This document shows positions 1 to 12,240 of a stretch of DNA of 64,000 bases, in pieces; position 1 is the first letter of the stretch; each line of letters opens with the position of its first letter. The DNA comes from Ooceraea biroi (lineage: Eukaryota; Arthropoda; Insecta; Hymenoptera; Formicidae), in the NCBI RefSeq assembly GCF_003672135.1, contig NC_039515.1, positions 5,828,001 to 5,892,000 on the forward strand, given 5' to 3'. The translations under genes were made by a program, and so were the position numbers. A model generated the notes under the pieces. The model saw nothing but the letters and a program-made list of their open reading frames with translations, made no database searches and was not told the origin of the DNA.

Positions 1-580
1 ATACAGACTTAACTCAAGAAAAATATTAATAAAACGTTTAAAACTTATTAAATGTCTAAAATATCTGCTTAACTGATAATATCAAGAAATATTTGCAATA
101 TTTACCAGCGCCATATCGATTATTCTCTCTTATCATCACAGAGTCCGGCTTTCCATCGCAGCATCGTCCGTTCAGCCTTTGCGGATGCAGAGGATTTTAC
201 GATAAATAATATTGGACATTTCGGAGCACTTTGGATTTCAAACATGAGCGGTAATAAAGCACCGCGAGGCTACTCGATTAGCACCGGGTATGAAAATATC
301 CATTCGTGCGCGAATTTGTTGATTTTTCGTAATGACGACGTTACTGACTGCGTTTCACTGGTATGCAAATGCTAGACGTTTGATGATGTTAGAAAATACA
401 GGTCACAGTTGACTACAGCACGGAGTGATAATGCTATTACGACGCCGTGATACTAGCAAGCTAATCAATAACCACGGCAAAATTCCACGGCGCGGTTGTT
501 CACCCTCAAATGTATTTTACCACCGCCGAAACGTCCTGCGTTGTTCCTGTTACGATAATTGTTCAATATCGTGAGTTACA
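1..580. other. Intergenic, no gene seen
   Basis: AT-rich single-copy-looking DNA. I see no open frame with coding character, no terminal inverted repeat and no RNA gene. Confidence 0.5.
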
Positions 581-1182
581 TATACAGAGTGTTTCCTAAG
601 TAAGTAAACAAACTTAAGGAGGATATTCCTTGGCTTATTTTAAGAAGAAAAGGTCATATAAACATATGTCCTAAACTGCTTTGTTTTCCAAAAAAAAGTA
701 TCTGTCATTGTAAAAACGTCTTGCTTGACGAGCGTTTCCATTAGCAAGACCGTATACGAAATGCATATCTGCCATTTCGGCGTTTGTGTAATTTACCATA
801 ATTAATAAAATTACTAAACTTAATAGGAACTAATAAAGTTTGCGTCAAAGATAACGTGATAGCAGTGATGCCGGATAGCGTGCTTTTGCAGTGCGAGTCA
901 ACAGCGGTGGGGATGGAGTGGGGATGGTCTCGCGGCGGCCGCGCGGCGCAGTCTGAAACGATTGTTCACTTGCGGCGCCGCGAGACCATCCCCACTCCAT
1001 CCCCACCGCTGTTGACTCGTCTGCAAAAGCACGCTATCCGAAAAGTGAACGAAAACAGTGATGTACTTTTTTTGGAAAACAAAGCAGTTTAGGACATATG
1101 TTTATATGACCTTTTCTTCTTAAAATAAGCCAAGGAATATCCTCCTTAAGTTTGTCTACTTACTTAGGAAACACCCTGTATA
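581..1182. mobile_element. Foldback element with ACAGGGTG-type ends
   Basis: The two halves are reverse complements. The outer arm at 581-690 (tatacagagtgtttcctaag...) returns inverted at 1072-1182 (...cttaggaaacaccctgtata). A GC-rich inner arm (about 862-945, containing GGTGGGGATGGAG) returns inverted at about 966-1045. The ends read TATACAG(A/G)GTG. There is no transposase, so it is a non-autonomous foldback MITE. The 78-codon frame at 856 lies across the palindrome and is not a gene. A mariner begins two bases downstream. The same end motif bounds the two elements at 16197 and 16938. Confidence 0.75.
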
Positions 1183-1185
1183 TTA

Positions 1186-2471
1186 TTGGGTCGTCCGGAA
1201 AGTTCGTGCCGATTTTTAATAGATGGCGTTGGACATGTCTGAATATATCAATGTTATTGAAAACATACGATTTATATACATATGCTTGAAGGTGACATTT
1301 CAACGCATCTTTAGGAAAAAAGTTGTTTCAGATAAATTGATTCGTGTCAGTTTTGTACTCTTTTGAAGATGGAAGAAAACAAAGAACATTTTAGACACTT
1401 GATGCTTTTTTATTACCGGAAAGGCAAAAATGCCTCACAAGCAACAAATTCGATATGTTCTGTTTACGGAGAAGGCGCTTTAGCTGAAAGAACCGTACGT
1501 AAGTGGTTCGCTAAGTTTAGAGCTGGTGATTTTAACCCTTAAAGACCAAGAACGCTCGGGCAGACCCTCTACTACTGATGATGACCAAATCAAGACACTG
1601 ATCGAGAATAACCCGCGCTACACGACACGTGAATTAGCAGAGATACTGAAAATATCGAAAACCACTGTCCACGATCATGTAGTGAAGCTTGGTTACGTAA
1701 GTCGCTATGATGTATGGGTTCCGCATAATTTGGCCGAAAAAATTTAATGGATCGCATTTCCATCTGCGACTCGCTGTACAAGCGCAACGCAAACGTACCA
1801 TTTTTGAAGCAATTAGTGACGGGTGACGAAAAATGGATCATTTACAACAATGTAGAACGAAAAAGATCCTGGGGTAAGCGAAATGAACCAGCATTAACCA
1901 CTCCGAAAGCCGGCCTTCATCCAAAAAAGGTCATGCTCTGTGTCTGGTGGGATTGGAAAGGAATCCTATATTATGAGCTCCTACCACACAACCAAACGAT
2001 AAATGCAGATAAGTACTGCTCGCAACTGGACGAATTAAAGACAGCGATTCAGGAAAAACGTCCAGAATTAGCTAATAGCAAGGGCGTCGTGTTCCATCAG
2101 GACAATGCCAGACCTCAAGTTTCTTTGACCACCCGACAAAAATTGTTGGAGTTTGGCTGGGATGTGCTACCTCACCCACCGTATTCACCAGACATTGCAC
2201 CTTCAGACTTTCACTTATTTAGGTCTTTGCAAAATTCTCTTAGCGGCAAGAACTTCAACTCTTTGATCGACATAAAAAACCACCTTGAGGAGTTTTTCGC
2301 CGAGAAACCTAAGAAGTTCTGGGAGAATGGAATCTTCCAGTTGCGTGAAAGATGGACAAAGGTTGTGAAACAAAACGGTGCATACATAAGTCAATAAATA
2401 TTTATCGACATAAAAAAATGTTGCCTTTGAATTTTCCTTCAAAATCGGCACGAACTTTCCGGACGACCCAA
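1186..2471 (+). mobile_element. mariner-family transposon, copy Mar-A (dead)
   Basis: A 1286-bp element flanked by a TA duplication (1184-1185 and 2472-2473). The inverted repeats begin TTGGGTCGTCCGGAAAGTTC at the left and are matched by the reverse complement at the right. Length, TA target and the DD34D transposase inside are typical of mariner. It landed directly beside the foldback at 581-1182. Confidence 0.93.
1369..2397 (+). pseudogene. mariner transposase pseudogene, DD34D, two frameshifts
   Basis: Mariner transposases cut and rejoin DNA at TA sites. Translation from the ATG at 1369 gives MEENKEHFRH and the paired helix-turn-helix region. An extra C near 1537 (AACCCTTAAAG) shifts the frame; it resumes as LKDQERSGRP. 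A second one-base loss in the A-run near 1740 shifts it again just after WVPHNLAEK. From 1747 the catalytic part is open: TGDEKWI, then HQDNARP, then PYSPDIAPSDFHLF, with exactly 34 residues between the last two catalytic aspartates. The protein ends at a TAA at 2395-2397. All three catalytic aspartates survive, so the element died by indels and not by active-site loss. Confidence 0.9.
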
Positions 2472-2473
2472 TA

Positions 2474-3611
2474 TATATGAAAATACATTATAGAGAGAAG
2501 AATATACATTAAAAACTAAAACAAAACATATACATATACAGATTGACCCCATTGGACGTCTCTTGAGACTGTCCGTGCATTCGCGAAAATGTGAAAGGAT
2601 TCTTTTCAGACTCCAAAATTAGCCAAAAGAGAAGAAGAAAAAGAGCGACACGTCAAAATCTCGTGAATGAAGGCGAAACTAGCGCACTCAACCCCCTGCC
2701 GCAACCTGCGGCATAAATTTCCATATAACTTGCGCCCGTTGTATCTCCCCCTTGTGTCGCGTAATGCGACGCGCGACATTAATGTCGCTAATCGATTCGA
2801 TACGATAGTTAATAATGTCGGACGCGTGTTTCGCGTAATGCGCGCGCGTGCACGAGTGTTCCTGGGGCGCGAGTAATTATTCCCTCCCACGGTGATCGAG
2901 GGATTAGGGTGATCGGGGATACACACCTAACACGAGCCACGGGACATGTATGCACGGCTGCGAGTTTTCTCGCAACGGAGAAGAGACCTTACAACGTAAC
3001 CCTGAACTCGCGAGAGATCGATTCGCGTTCAATTCGCCGGCCCTGAAAGACGGCGGCGATGAAACGCGTGAAATTTTATTAAGAGACGGCCACGATATTA
3101 TCATCGAAACACATCAATTATAAGATTTATCGCGACTACCATTAGAGCGTGACAATAAGTCGAGCACGACAATAAGTTGTGCGCAGATGTAATTTTATTT
3201 AAATATCAGAAGAGTCTGAAAGAGAGTTTCGCAAAATATCTGACAGTCTTAGCTACGTCTCTGTTCTTGAGGCTCCTCTTTTCAAATTTTTTAAATTATT
3301 TCCGCATCTGGAAATTATGAAGGTTTAATGCAACGCGATAATCATGATGACACAGTAGTCGCTCCTCCGATTTGTTAAACGCTCAGAGTGATGTAGATAA
3401 ACAATGGCAATCGAGTGACAGTGAAAGTCAGGATCGTAATTTAGAGATCAAAGCAGGCATACGGCTGTAATTAGTTTGAGAACTTTATATGTACGTTCGG
3501 ATTAAGTAATTTAAACGATAAACACGTTGGTGCTTTAAATTGAAATACTGAAATCCAACTTTTCTCTCTATGAATGAGATAGCGCGGGCAAAAAGTTACA
3601 TGAAACTATTA
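2474..3611. other. Intergenic between two mariners
   Basis: Mixed composition, locally CpG-rich at 2670-3080. No convincing exon, repeat family member or RNA gene was seen. Small frames on both strands around 2606-3104 overlap each other and look like products of the GC-rich stretch. Confidence 0.4.
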
Positions 3612-4858
3612 GGAGTGTGATTTAGTTTTGAGGGTTTTGCAACAGATGGCTGTAGTGTCAGTTTGTTTCAATAGCTGTTTCCGATGACTGTTGTTGCTTA
3701 CAGTGTTGACATTATCCATGACATTTAGTAGCATTATAGCAATAGATGCAATAACAGTCGTGTTTATATCATCGTAAAAATGCAACTTCCGAAACAGCAT
3801 TTTCGACACGCGTTGCTTTTGTTTTTTAATCAAAAGAAAACTGCCGCTGAGGGTTATAGAATTCTTGTGGAAACTTATGGTGATTCTGCCCCATCAATTA
3901 AGACGTGTGAATACTGGTTTAGACGCTTTAAAAGTCGTGATACTGATGTGAAGAACAAAGAACGCTCGGGACAACCAAGAAAGCTTGAGAATGCAGATTT
4001 GCAAGCACTATTGGACGAAAATCCAACACAATCCACTTCAGAACTTGCCAGAGCATTAAATGTTGATCGTACAACAGTTACCAAACATTTCCATGAAATG
4101 GGAAAAATTCAGAAAGAAGGGAAATGGGTTCGACATCAATTATCGGAAAGTGCCATTGCGAACCGGTTGAACATTTGCATTTCGTTGATCGCCAGGCAAA
4201 AAAAGAAGAGTCTTTTGTCTCGGATTGTTACTGGGGATGAAAATTGGATCTATTTTGATAATCCGAAACGCAGAAAATCATGGGTGGATCCAGGCGAACC
4301 ATCAACATCCACTCCGAGACGCAATATTCACGGTTGAAAAGTAATGCTCCGTATTTGGTGGGATAGTGTACTATGAGCTGTTAAATCCGCATGAGACTGT
4401 CACGGCTGATCGTTATCGACACCAATTGTACAAGTTGAAGCAAGCATTGGACCAAAAACGACCACCAATTGCGAGTAAACGACGGAAAGTGATTCTTCTT
4501 CGTGACAACGCTCGACCTCACGTTGCGTTATCAGTGAAACAAGCACTATTAGAGCTTGAATGGCAAGTCTTACCGCACCCCGCGTATTCTCCATGCGATT
4601 ATTATTTGTTCCGGTCGATGCAAGACGCTTTAGAGGATACACACTTTCATAATTTGGAAGAAGTGCGAAAATTCGTCGACGAATGGATCAACTGAAAAGA
4701 AGAGTGATTTTATCGTGGTGGAATCCATCTGTTGCCAGAAAGATGGGAAAAAGTTATAGAAAAGGAAGGAAAATATTTTGATTAAGGTATTCATTCATTA
4801 TCATATTTAAATACATGCGTTTTTGAGCAAAAAAACCCTCAAAACTAAATCACACCCC
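3612..4858 (+). mobile_element. mariner-family transposon, copy Mar-B1 (dead)
   Basis: A 1247-bp element between TA duplications (3610-3611 and 4859-4860). The left end reads GGAGTGTGATTTAGTTTTGA and the right end is its near-perfect complement (GGGGTGTGATTTAG when reversed). It is a different mariner family from Mar-A and from the HAUS5 mariner, by ends and by protein. The other copy in this window is at 50115-53444. Mar-B1 also serves as the unoccupied reference site for the TTAA MITE inserted in that copy. Confidence 0.93.
3780..4785 (+). pseudogene. mariner transposase pseudogene (Mar-B1), DD30D variant
   Basis: The frame from 3780 (MQLPKQHFRHALLLFF) gives the helix-turn-helix part, the WVRHQL linker and the first catalytic block TGDENWI. 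It stops at TGA 4335-4337, and a short deletion near 4365 removes residues normally found after IWWD. The frame resumes at 4366 with YYELLNPHETVTADRY, then RDNARPHVAL, then PAYSPCDYYLF. A further stop at 4693 (WIN*) precedes the C-terminus, which ends near 4785. Between the second and third catalytic aspartates there are 30 residues instead of 34: the usual four residues between YSP and the CD/SD pair are missing. The same shortening is in every copy at 51.1-53.4 kb. Confidence 0.88.
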
Positions 4859-4860
4859 TA

Positions 4861-6978
4861 ATACATTATTGACAATTAATTCTACCCCTCGCGTCTAGCT
4901 TTCAAAAGCTCGCGTGAAACATTCACTTTTGGGAATATCCGCTACAAAATGAGTTCTCCGTATCAGTTCACGAGAAAAAAGAGAAAATGTGAAAGTGACG
5001 CACCATGGAACCGCGCATCCTCGTGTAATCGACGGGCATATTAATAACAAGCCGCGATATTGAGTTATCACTATCTCCTCCACCCTCTCCTATTTTAATC
5101 GAGCGCGCTATTTTCAGGTAAACACTAAAGTCGGCGCGAACACAGCGAAATCGGGTCGAGTACGAAATACGTCACGTCTGAGTCGACGAGTATCGCGCGA
5201 CTCCGCAGCGGGGAATTAAATAATCCCGTCAGCACCCCATAATCGACCATACGAACGTGCCCTTAAACCATTTCCGATGACAGGATCGAAATTGGGGGTG
5301 GGTGCGTCCACCATTGTGAGACTTCGCCTCTTGCGGCGTACTCGAATGATCCATACAATTTGTCATCGCTCTGGCGTAACATTAATAAATATTGAATAAA
5401 AGTAAATATTTAATAAAAACGACATTTGTATATGCGAAATTTCACACGAGTTACACGAAAAAAACGCTCGATTAATAATATTGCCGTGCCGAAATTTCGC
5501 ATGCAACATTGCATGAATATCGATTCCCCGGATTTCACGACTTTGTCGATTTTGCGATATCGACGCAACCGCGTAAAGTGTTTTCTAATTATTCTTTGTG
5601 AGTAAGCGTGCTTCTCAAATTCATTGTTAAACGATTGACGGAGGATTCGGTCGAATTAGTTTTAATCAAGGTTTTAATGCTACCGACGAATGGAATACTG
5701 TCGACTCTGCAACACGTCGAGACGAGGGTCGGAAACGGATATGGTATTAAAGGAAGCTGACGGATTTATTGTGGAATCAATGATTCGTTATGGGGGCTGC
5801 AGCGTGCATCGTGGTAAACGCGCGCAAACATGCGTATCTCACTGAGCCGTGTGACAATAGCAAACACGCTTTCGCGGCGACTTAATTAAACCGTTTAGCG
5901 ACGGCTGACGTTCTACGTTCACATAATTACGGGAGCGCTATTAAACATTTCGCGCTGGAAGCGGAGCGGCCCGTTGCATTATTCGTCGCTATACATTTAT
6001 TCCACAAAATAATTGAGGGACATGCACGCAAAGTATTCGGTTAACAGTGGGGAAGGAAGAAAGAGAGAGAGAAGGAGACAGTGTTGTAAGCTAATATATC
6101 TGCACAAAGAATATCATTTTCGCCAAGCGATTGTGCATGACACTAAATATCGAGCGCGCCCAAATATTGCGCTCGGAAACACGTAAATAATTAAACAGTT
6201 TTACAATAAAATTCGTGATTTATTCAGTAACATGTTACAAAACAATTTATCTGAAACAAGTCAGTTTTGATTTTCCGACACCGTCGAGAAATTTATCGTT
6301 ACCTCGTATCGTCATACCGTAGTGACGGATGTCGGACAATCCATTCGCTTGAAACGAGTGTCAATATTTTATGTTTGGGTCAAGGAGCATGATGCTGCGA
6401 TCCTGCTGAGCTCGCGCGGAATCGCCTTATCAGCGACGAAAGTCAGTGACTCGCGTGACAGGTGATACGTAATAATATCGGAGAGCAAAAGGTAGTACGA
6501 CCGTAAAATTAGCCATAAAACCCGTACGAAGTGTGAGGAAGCACGGATAGCAATCGAGCCACTTCGGCGAACAGAATTAACCCTTACGTTATCGGTAACA
6601 TCAGTACTTATTATTTGCTTGGCGTCTCTGTGTTTATCGATAATTATCAGAAATGGTAAAATAGGTACCGTGAGTCGTAAACGCGTGCACTTCTTGAACA
6701 ACAGGTAAGATCATGCATATCTCTATCGACTTTTTGTTATTAGCGATATCATTGAAGAAACGCTACGTGAGCGTGCTATAATTCTTTATCAGTCGAGATC
6801 GACAGACTGAAGAAACATTGACAGTGTGATTAAGTAAATGAGATAAAGGGGTGGCTTTCCTGTAACTGGACAGAGAAAAATTATCCCTCCGCCACGAGGA
6901 AAAACATTCCGAAAAGATCGATGAATAGTTTCATGCTGACACATTTAAAAATTCATTTAAACATTCATTTAAACGCGG
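4861..6978. other. Intergenic, no gene seen
   Basis: CpG-containing DNA without a supported exon or repeat. A 110-codon minus-strand frame at 6369-6701 shows no recognisable domain and I do not call it. Confidence 0.4.
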
Positions 6979-7351
6979 TTAAGGGGATGCTGGAGTTGCT
7001 AGTGAACTATTTTTTCACTATAGCGATGGTAATTGCAGTTTCGAAAATTCTCTTTATTGCTTGTGCAGAATAAAAAATCCTTTTCCACAAATGAAGCATA
7101 GATAGAAAGAAAGTCCGCTCTACAGGACTTTATATTCAAAATGGCAAAAAGTTAGAAAAGACAAATGCAAGTTTTTAACTTTTTTCCATTTTGAGTATAA
7201 AGTCCTGTAGAGAGGACTTTCTTTCTATCTATACTTCATTTGTGGAAAAGGATTTTTTATTCTGCATAAACAATAAAGAGAATTTTCGAAACTGCAATTA
7301 CCATCGCTATAGTGAAAAAATAGTTCACTAGCAACTCCAGCTTCCCCTTAA
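6979..7351. mobile_element. TTAA-flanked foldback MITE, family A (copy A1)
   Basis: Almost the whole element is a hairpin. It starts TTAAGGGGATGCTGGAGTTG and ends CTCCAGCTTCCCCTTAA, with arms of about 165 bp around a short asymmetric loop (AGAAAAGACAAATGCAAG). TTAA at both ends is the target duplication typical of piggyBac-type transposition. No coding capacity. The loop is the only part that shows orientation. Confidence 0.88.
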
Positions 7352-7835
7352 GAAACGGTTTAAATAGAAACCGTTTTTAGACCTCAATTTTAAAAACGTA
7401 TTTTTCACCTTTCCACAGAAACGAAAAATGTGTTTTATTAAATTGATTTGAAATTATATAATTAATATAGAAAAAATAGTAATTTCTACTTACTTTGCGA
7501 GTATTAATTATTTTTACATCATACGTTTCAATGTACTCGATTATGAAACAAGAGACAAAAATCAACACAAGTGTGTGTGATTCCCACCTCTGATTCACCA
7601 GGCGACCGATAGATGGCCAGGCCAGATGTGACGTTCTCGCAAGTAACATTTGTGTTATCACCTTATAATAACCATTCGGAAAACCGATCCAATACTCTTT
7701 TTTTCTTCTTTTCTTTTGAAACTTTTGAGATCACTATTACTTGAAATGATATTTCAAAAGAGTGAGATTCCACTACACGAAATTTAGAGAGTAATTCATA
7801 AAATATAAAAATCTAGTTTTTTATAAAAATGTGAC
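7352..7835. other. Spacer between two family-A MITEs
   Basis: AT-rich. A 94-codon minus-strand frame (7377-7661) shows no recognisable domain or splice context, so it is not annotated as a gene. Confidence 0.4.
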
Positions 7836-8209
7836 TTAAGGGGAAGCTGGAGTTGCTAGTGAACTATTTTTTCACTATAGTGATGGTAATTGCAGTTTCG
7901 AAAATTCTCTTTATTGCTTGTGCAGAATAAAAAATCCTTTTCCACAAATGAAGTATAGATAGAAAGAAAGTTCGCTCTACAGGACTTTATATTCAAAATG
8001 GAAAAAAGTTAGAAAAGACAAATGCAAGTTTTTAACTTTTTTCCATTTTGAGTATGAAGTCCTGCAGAGCGGACTTTTTTTTCTATCTATACTTCATTTG
8101 TGGAAAAGGATTTTTTATTCTGCACAAGCAATAAAGAGAATTTTCGAAACTGCAATTACCATCGCTATAGTGAAAAAATAGTTCACTAGCAACTCCAGCA
8201 TCCCCTTAA
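7836..8209. mobile_element. TTAA-flanked foldback MITE, family A (copy A2)
   Basis: Same family and same loop orientation as copy A1. TTAA at 7836-7839 and 8206-8209. Ends TTAAGGGGAAGCTGGAG and CTCCAGCATCCCCTTAA. The AAG/ATG difference between left and right ends shows that arms exchange variants between copies. Confidence 0.88.
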
Positions 8210-10989
8210 GGAACAAAATTCTTAAAGGAACATTTAATACGAGCGGATATTATTGGAACAAACTTTATCCATTGTAATAATCGAGATTTCTCCTTTTTTT
8301 CTCTTTCTCTTTTACTTTCCAAATTTTTTCGCCGAGATAAATTACACGACCTCGATTGATCATTTAAATTGCATTTCCAAATTTTCCAAATAAAACGCAA
8401 GTCTTTACATAAAAACGGTTACTCGCAAAAAATTCTAAAATAAAATATAATATTAAAGTAAAAGATGTGCAAAAAATATTCCTAGCATAACAATCTGTAA
8501 TACCAAAATATTTAGCGTGATTATTAAGTAACTATCTATGTATTGAAAAATTTGCAGAAAGAACTGAAAAGTATGTGTTAATTGCGTCGCTCGATCGTAC
8601 TAAAATTTAACATTAACAGTAAATTTATGATGCGCGTATAGTTTACTTGAGACTACTGGAAGGTAGACAGGAGAGCTAGCAGCTCCACACTATACAGAAT
8701 AATTCTGCGCGTTAATGTCACCATATTTCCATATTTAGATCCAGCGTTGCGCGTTGTTACGAATATCGTGCCGCTATTGCAAACGATGAATAATTTATTT
8801 TCGCACCTCTAAAGCTCGGTTTGGAATCCTACGCACAGTTACGTACAGCGTTTGCGAAAGGGAGTACCTAACGCGCGTGCCGGATATCCAGTTTTCGATC
8901 GATCAGGTCATGCCGATTATCCGGATAAAATTATGCGGACGAAAAGCACGTTTGACAGAGGCGTTTAAAATCGTTTAAAAAATAAATCATATCTATCGTT
9001 TAAAAAACGCATCCGCGTCATTATTATCATGACGATAATAATAATCGCGATTACTCAATTACGTCGATCATTATTATCGACGATGATAATTCTCCCGACG
9101 AGAGAAAAATCATTCGACGCTGAAATATGATCGTGCATGCAACGTGCACGGAATTCCGCAATAAAGAAAAGGTGCCCTCAGCATGCACATGTGCTCGGTA
9201 TTTCCGGACTTTCCTGATATAGACATTTTTACAAGCTCGGGAAATAGTTTTCCCAATGCCAAAAATAAGAGACGCGAAGGGCGCGCACGTATCGGAACCT
9301 TTGCTCGCTGACGATATACCTTAAGGCGATATGCTGTCATCAATACGAAAAGCGAGCTTATTCACGCATAAAATCGGCTTACTCGGTACCAGTTCCGCAG
9401 ATTCACATCTTTTTTGGAAAATTTCTTCGAAACGGTTGCAGAACCCGATCCCTTCAGCACCCATTAAGCGTCTCGATAATTAAGCTTGGACGTAACATCC
9501 CAGGAAAGAAAAAATTCGTTTTGATTCAAAAGCGAACGAGAAAGCTTTGTTATTTAATCGCGCTCCGGTAACTTTCGTGAGGAAAAACTCTGCGTTCCCA
9601 ATTTCGCCTGTAACCCGGAAAGACGTTTGCATCCGGCGTTTCAGTCGTCGCAGCGAGACTCGACTGCCAATCGACGAGGAAATCCGATGAGTTCGAGTGA
9701 AGATCCGTGTAGAAACCGCGCGACGTTCCGCGTGAGTTGCATCTATTAGATACGTATGCAAAAGGTTTGGTCTCTTTCTTCAGCCCTTTAGTGTTATTAT
9801 TTAAACTTCAAATAAATTCTCAATTTTTGAAGAGCATTGAAGTTTGTCACATGTCATGATTTAACGAAAAACATAACTTTGAAAAACAATAGTAAACGCG
9901 ATGAGCAATGAAAAGCTATATATGTTTCGTATTCAACAAATCATTTTGGACTGGAAAAGTTTTCCGCACGCGGCGTATTCGTCCAACTAAATCGCACAGT
10001 ATAATAGTATTTTTATGTCAATCCGTCTTCTTTACGATCGCAAGGTATTGGCAGATAAAGTATCGCTCCCACGCATTATTTCCGTTCGGATGCGTCCTCG
10101 CATAAGGTATTCGACGACATTTTTCTACTGCGGTTCCGGCTATCATCGCGGACAATACGAGACTCGATAAAACAATTTCTTTCGTGGCTGTGCCGCAAAT
10201 TTGTTTGGTCGATCGACTGTATGCTGTGTGACTGTATTGTGCTCTCCCTTTTTCTTTCTCTGCGTTACTCTCCCATCGAATCAAATTCTGCGCTCGCAAA
10301 AGTAATTCGATACGTTCGGTTTAACTGAAGAACACGATGAAACTCCGTTTTGAGGTAAAGTATATATAAACGCTATGTTTCGACTCATCGTTTTAATATG
10401 GGGGAATATCAGGGGATTGATATTGATTGTCAGCTTTAGTCATCAAGAATGCTGTAATGTTTTATCGCGGATTACTATCGAATATCAAATATTAATCTGC
10501 GACAAAACATTTAAATTCCTGATTGCTGTACATAATTATATTAACCTATTGGCATTTCATCGTTTAAAGCTAATCAGGCCTTTGCGTTCCTACGAATGTT
10601 ATCGAATATGCATAAAATGCAAGATTAAAAATTGCCTGTATAGCATACCTGATCGATAGCAAAGGTTTAAAAATTCAGTTTTATCATTTACTAAACATAC
10701 TCAATTTTACATAAAGCGTGTAATAATTAGAAAAAATAAACACGACACTCACCCGAATGATAAAATTCACGAAACTAGCTTGAAGGCCGGATATGCGCGA
10801 GAGGAATTCCGAACCCAATGTGTAATTTGAGATGCACGCTTACAGGATGCCGAATCCAGGACTGATTCATATCCCCGGTTTCCGGTCATGCCAATGGGCT
10901 TCGATTTAATCGGCCTAACTGCTCAATTAACCGCCGTCTGGAGCGTTGCGCGAGTGAAAACGGCCAGTCGGAATCAGACGTGAAAGCGC
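8210..10989. other. Intergenic, no gene seen
   Basis: Long stretch without a supported gene. Frames at 9110-9343(-), 9480-9761(-), 10018-10299(-) and 10375-10659(+) have no recognisable domains. A good minus-strand splice donor context (CGG|GTGAGTG) lies near 10750 and could belong to a 5'-UTR exon. Confidence 0.35.
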
Positions 10990-12240
10990 AGCGTACCGCT
11001 TACCTTGTCATTTATCTACCCCGTCGCGTTGCGGATCACTGTTCCACCCCCTCGACACGAACGGCACAAAGAATCACAGTTCACGAGGAAAGATATGCAC
11101 GACGGATGGTATGATGACGGCGACGGCGATGACGACGAAGACGACGCGTATCCGCTCGCGAGTGATCATCCGCGAGGAGGAGGGTGTGAAATTCCTGTCG
11201 CGTCTCGTGGGACCCCGTCAGTCACTTCCGGAACTCCCTCGGGCGATCCTCGCTATCCCGAACCTCCGGGCCGGGACGGGACGCGTTCACGACGACGACG
11301 ACGACGGCGACGATAACGAGACGACGACGATCCTCAAGCCAAGTACACTCACACGTGTATACATGTATACATATATATATATGCGGCTATATATTTTTAT
11401 ATGTATCTTTGTATAGATGCATCTCTCTTTCTCAACGGGACTCGCGGCGCTTTCTCTTCTGTCTCTGTCTCTCTCTCTCCTTCTCCATGTACACCCTTGT
11501 CGAGCACACGCGACGACGTTCGCTGATCGCGTCGTTCTTCCTCTCAAACTGCTCTTCGCCCTTTCACCACCGATTCCTCACTCTCTCACTCACCCTCTAT
11601 CTATCTATCTAGGTATCTCTTTCTCTCTATACTTTTCTCTATTTCTGTCTCTCTTCGACTCTGTGCAACTAGGATAAAATGATATGTATTCGTTCGCAAC
11701 GACGGTCCCCGTAACCAACCCTCGTAACGGTATCACGGCTGTCGGCGCGTTCGCACGATCACTGGGCCGGCGATCGAGCGCGTCTGATCTCACCCGGCCA
11801 CCCCCGTGTTCGTCCGTCTCGTCGGTTGATTTTCCTCCCTGATGCTGCTCCCCTCTCTCCCTCTCTCTTCTTTCTTTCTCACGGCGGAGACCCCGTTGCA
11901 CTCACCCCCTGACGCGATCTTACTCACTATGTTATTTTTACTTGCCTAAAACTAACGAGTAATACTCCCGGCGCAGACGGCTAATCTTTCTACACTCTCG
12001 CACGACTACCCCGGTGTGCTACCCCGAGTCACATTTTAGTACGACGACGCACGGGTGGCGGTGCGACCGTGGGGTTACACTCTCCGCCTCTCGCGCTGCC
12101 GCCTGCCTCCCTCTTGCGCCCCGGTCGGCCGCGACGCACCCCCACCGCCACCGCCATCCCCACTGAGGATACCACTCGCCCTTGACGCGGCACCCCTATC
12201 GGACAGTGGCGTCTTGTGGGACGGGCGACACTAGATCTAC
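10990..12240 (-). promoter_or_regulatory. GC/CpG-rich promoter-like region with a possible minus-strand 5'-UTR exon
   Basis: The stretch is rich in CpG, GAC repeats (about 11114-11155 and 11287-11335) and C-rich DNA to about 12220, set in an AT-rich background. On the minus strand a strong donor (ACAAG|GTAAGCGG) sits at 11004/11003. This fits the first non-coding exon and promoter of a gene transcribed leftward, with its coding exons outside what I can recognise. The open frames here (11005-11316 and others) are low complexity (poly-Arg, poly-Asp) and are not called as proteins. Confidence 0.3.
11353..11665. repeat. Simple-sequence tract: TATA/TG then CT-rich
   Basis: 11353-11404 is alternating TA/TG (tatacatgtatacatatata). 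11422-11665 is a long CT-rich polypyrimidine tract. Several overlapping frames in all registers are by-products of this composition. Confidence 0.8.

Noticed and set aside
856..1092. 78-codon ORF
   Set aside because: Lies across the central palindrome of a foldback element; the sequence is its own reverse complement, so the frame has no independent support.
11005..11416. Overlapping ORFs with poly-Arg and poly-Asp runs
   Set aside because: They translate GAC/CGA trinucleotide repeats in several frames; no domain and no consistent frame.
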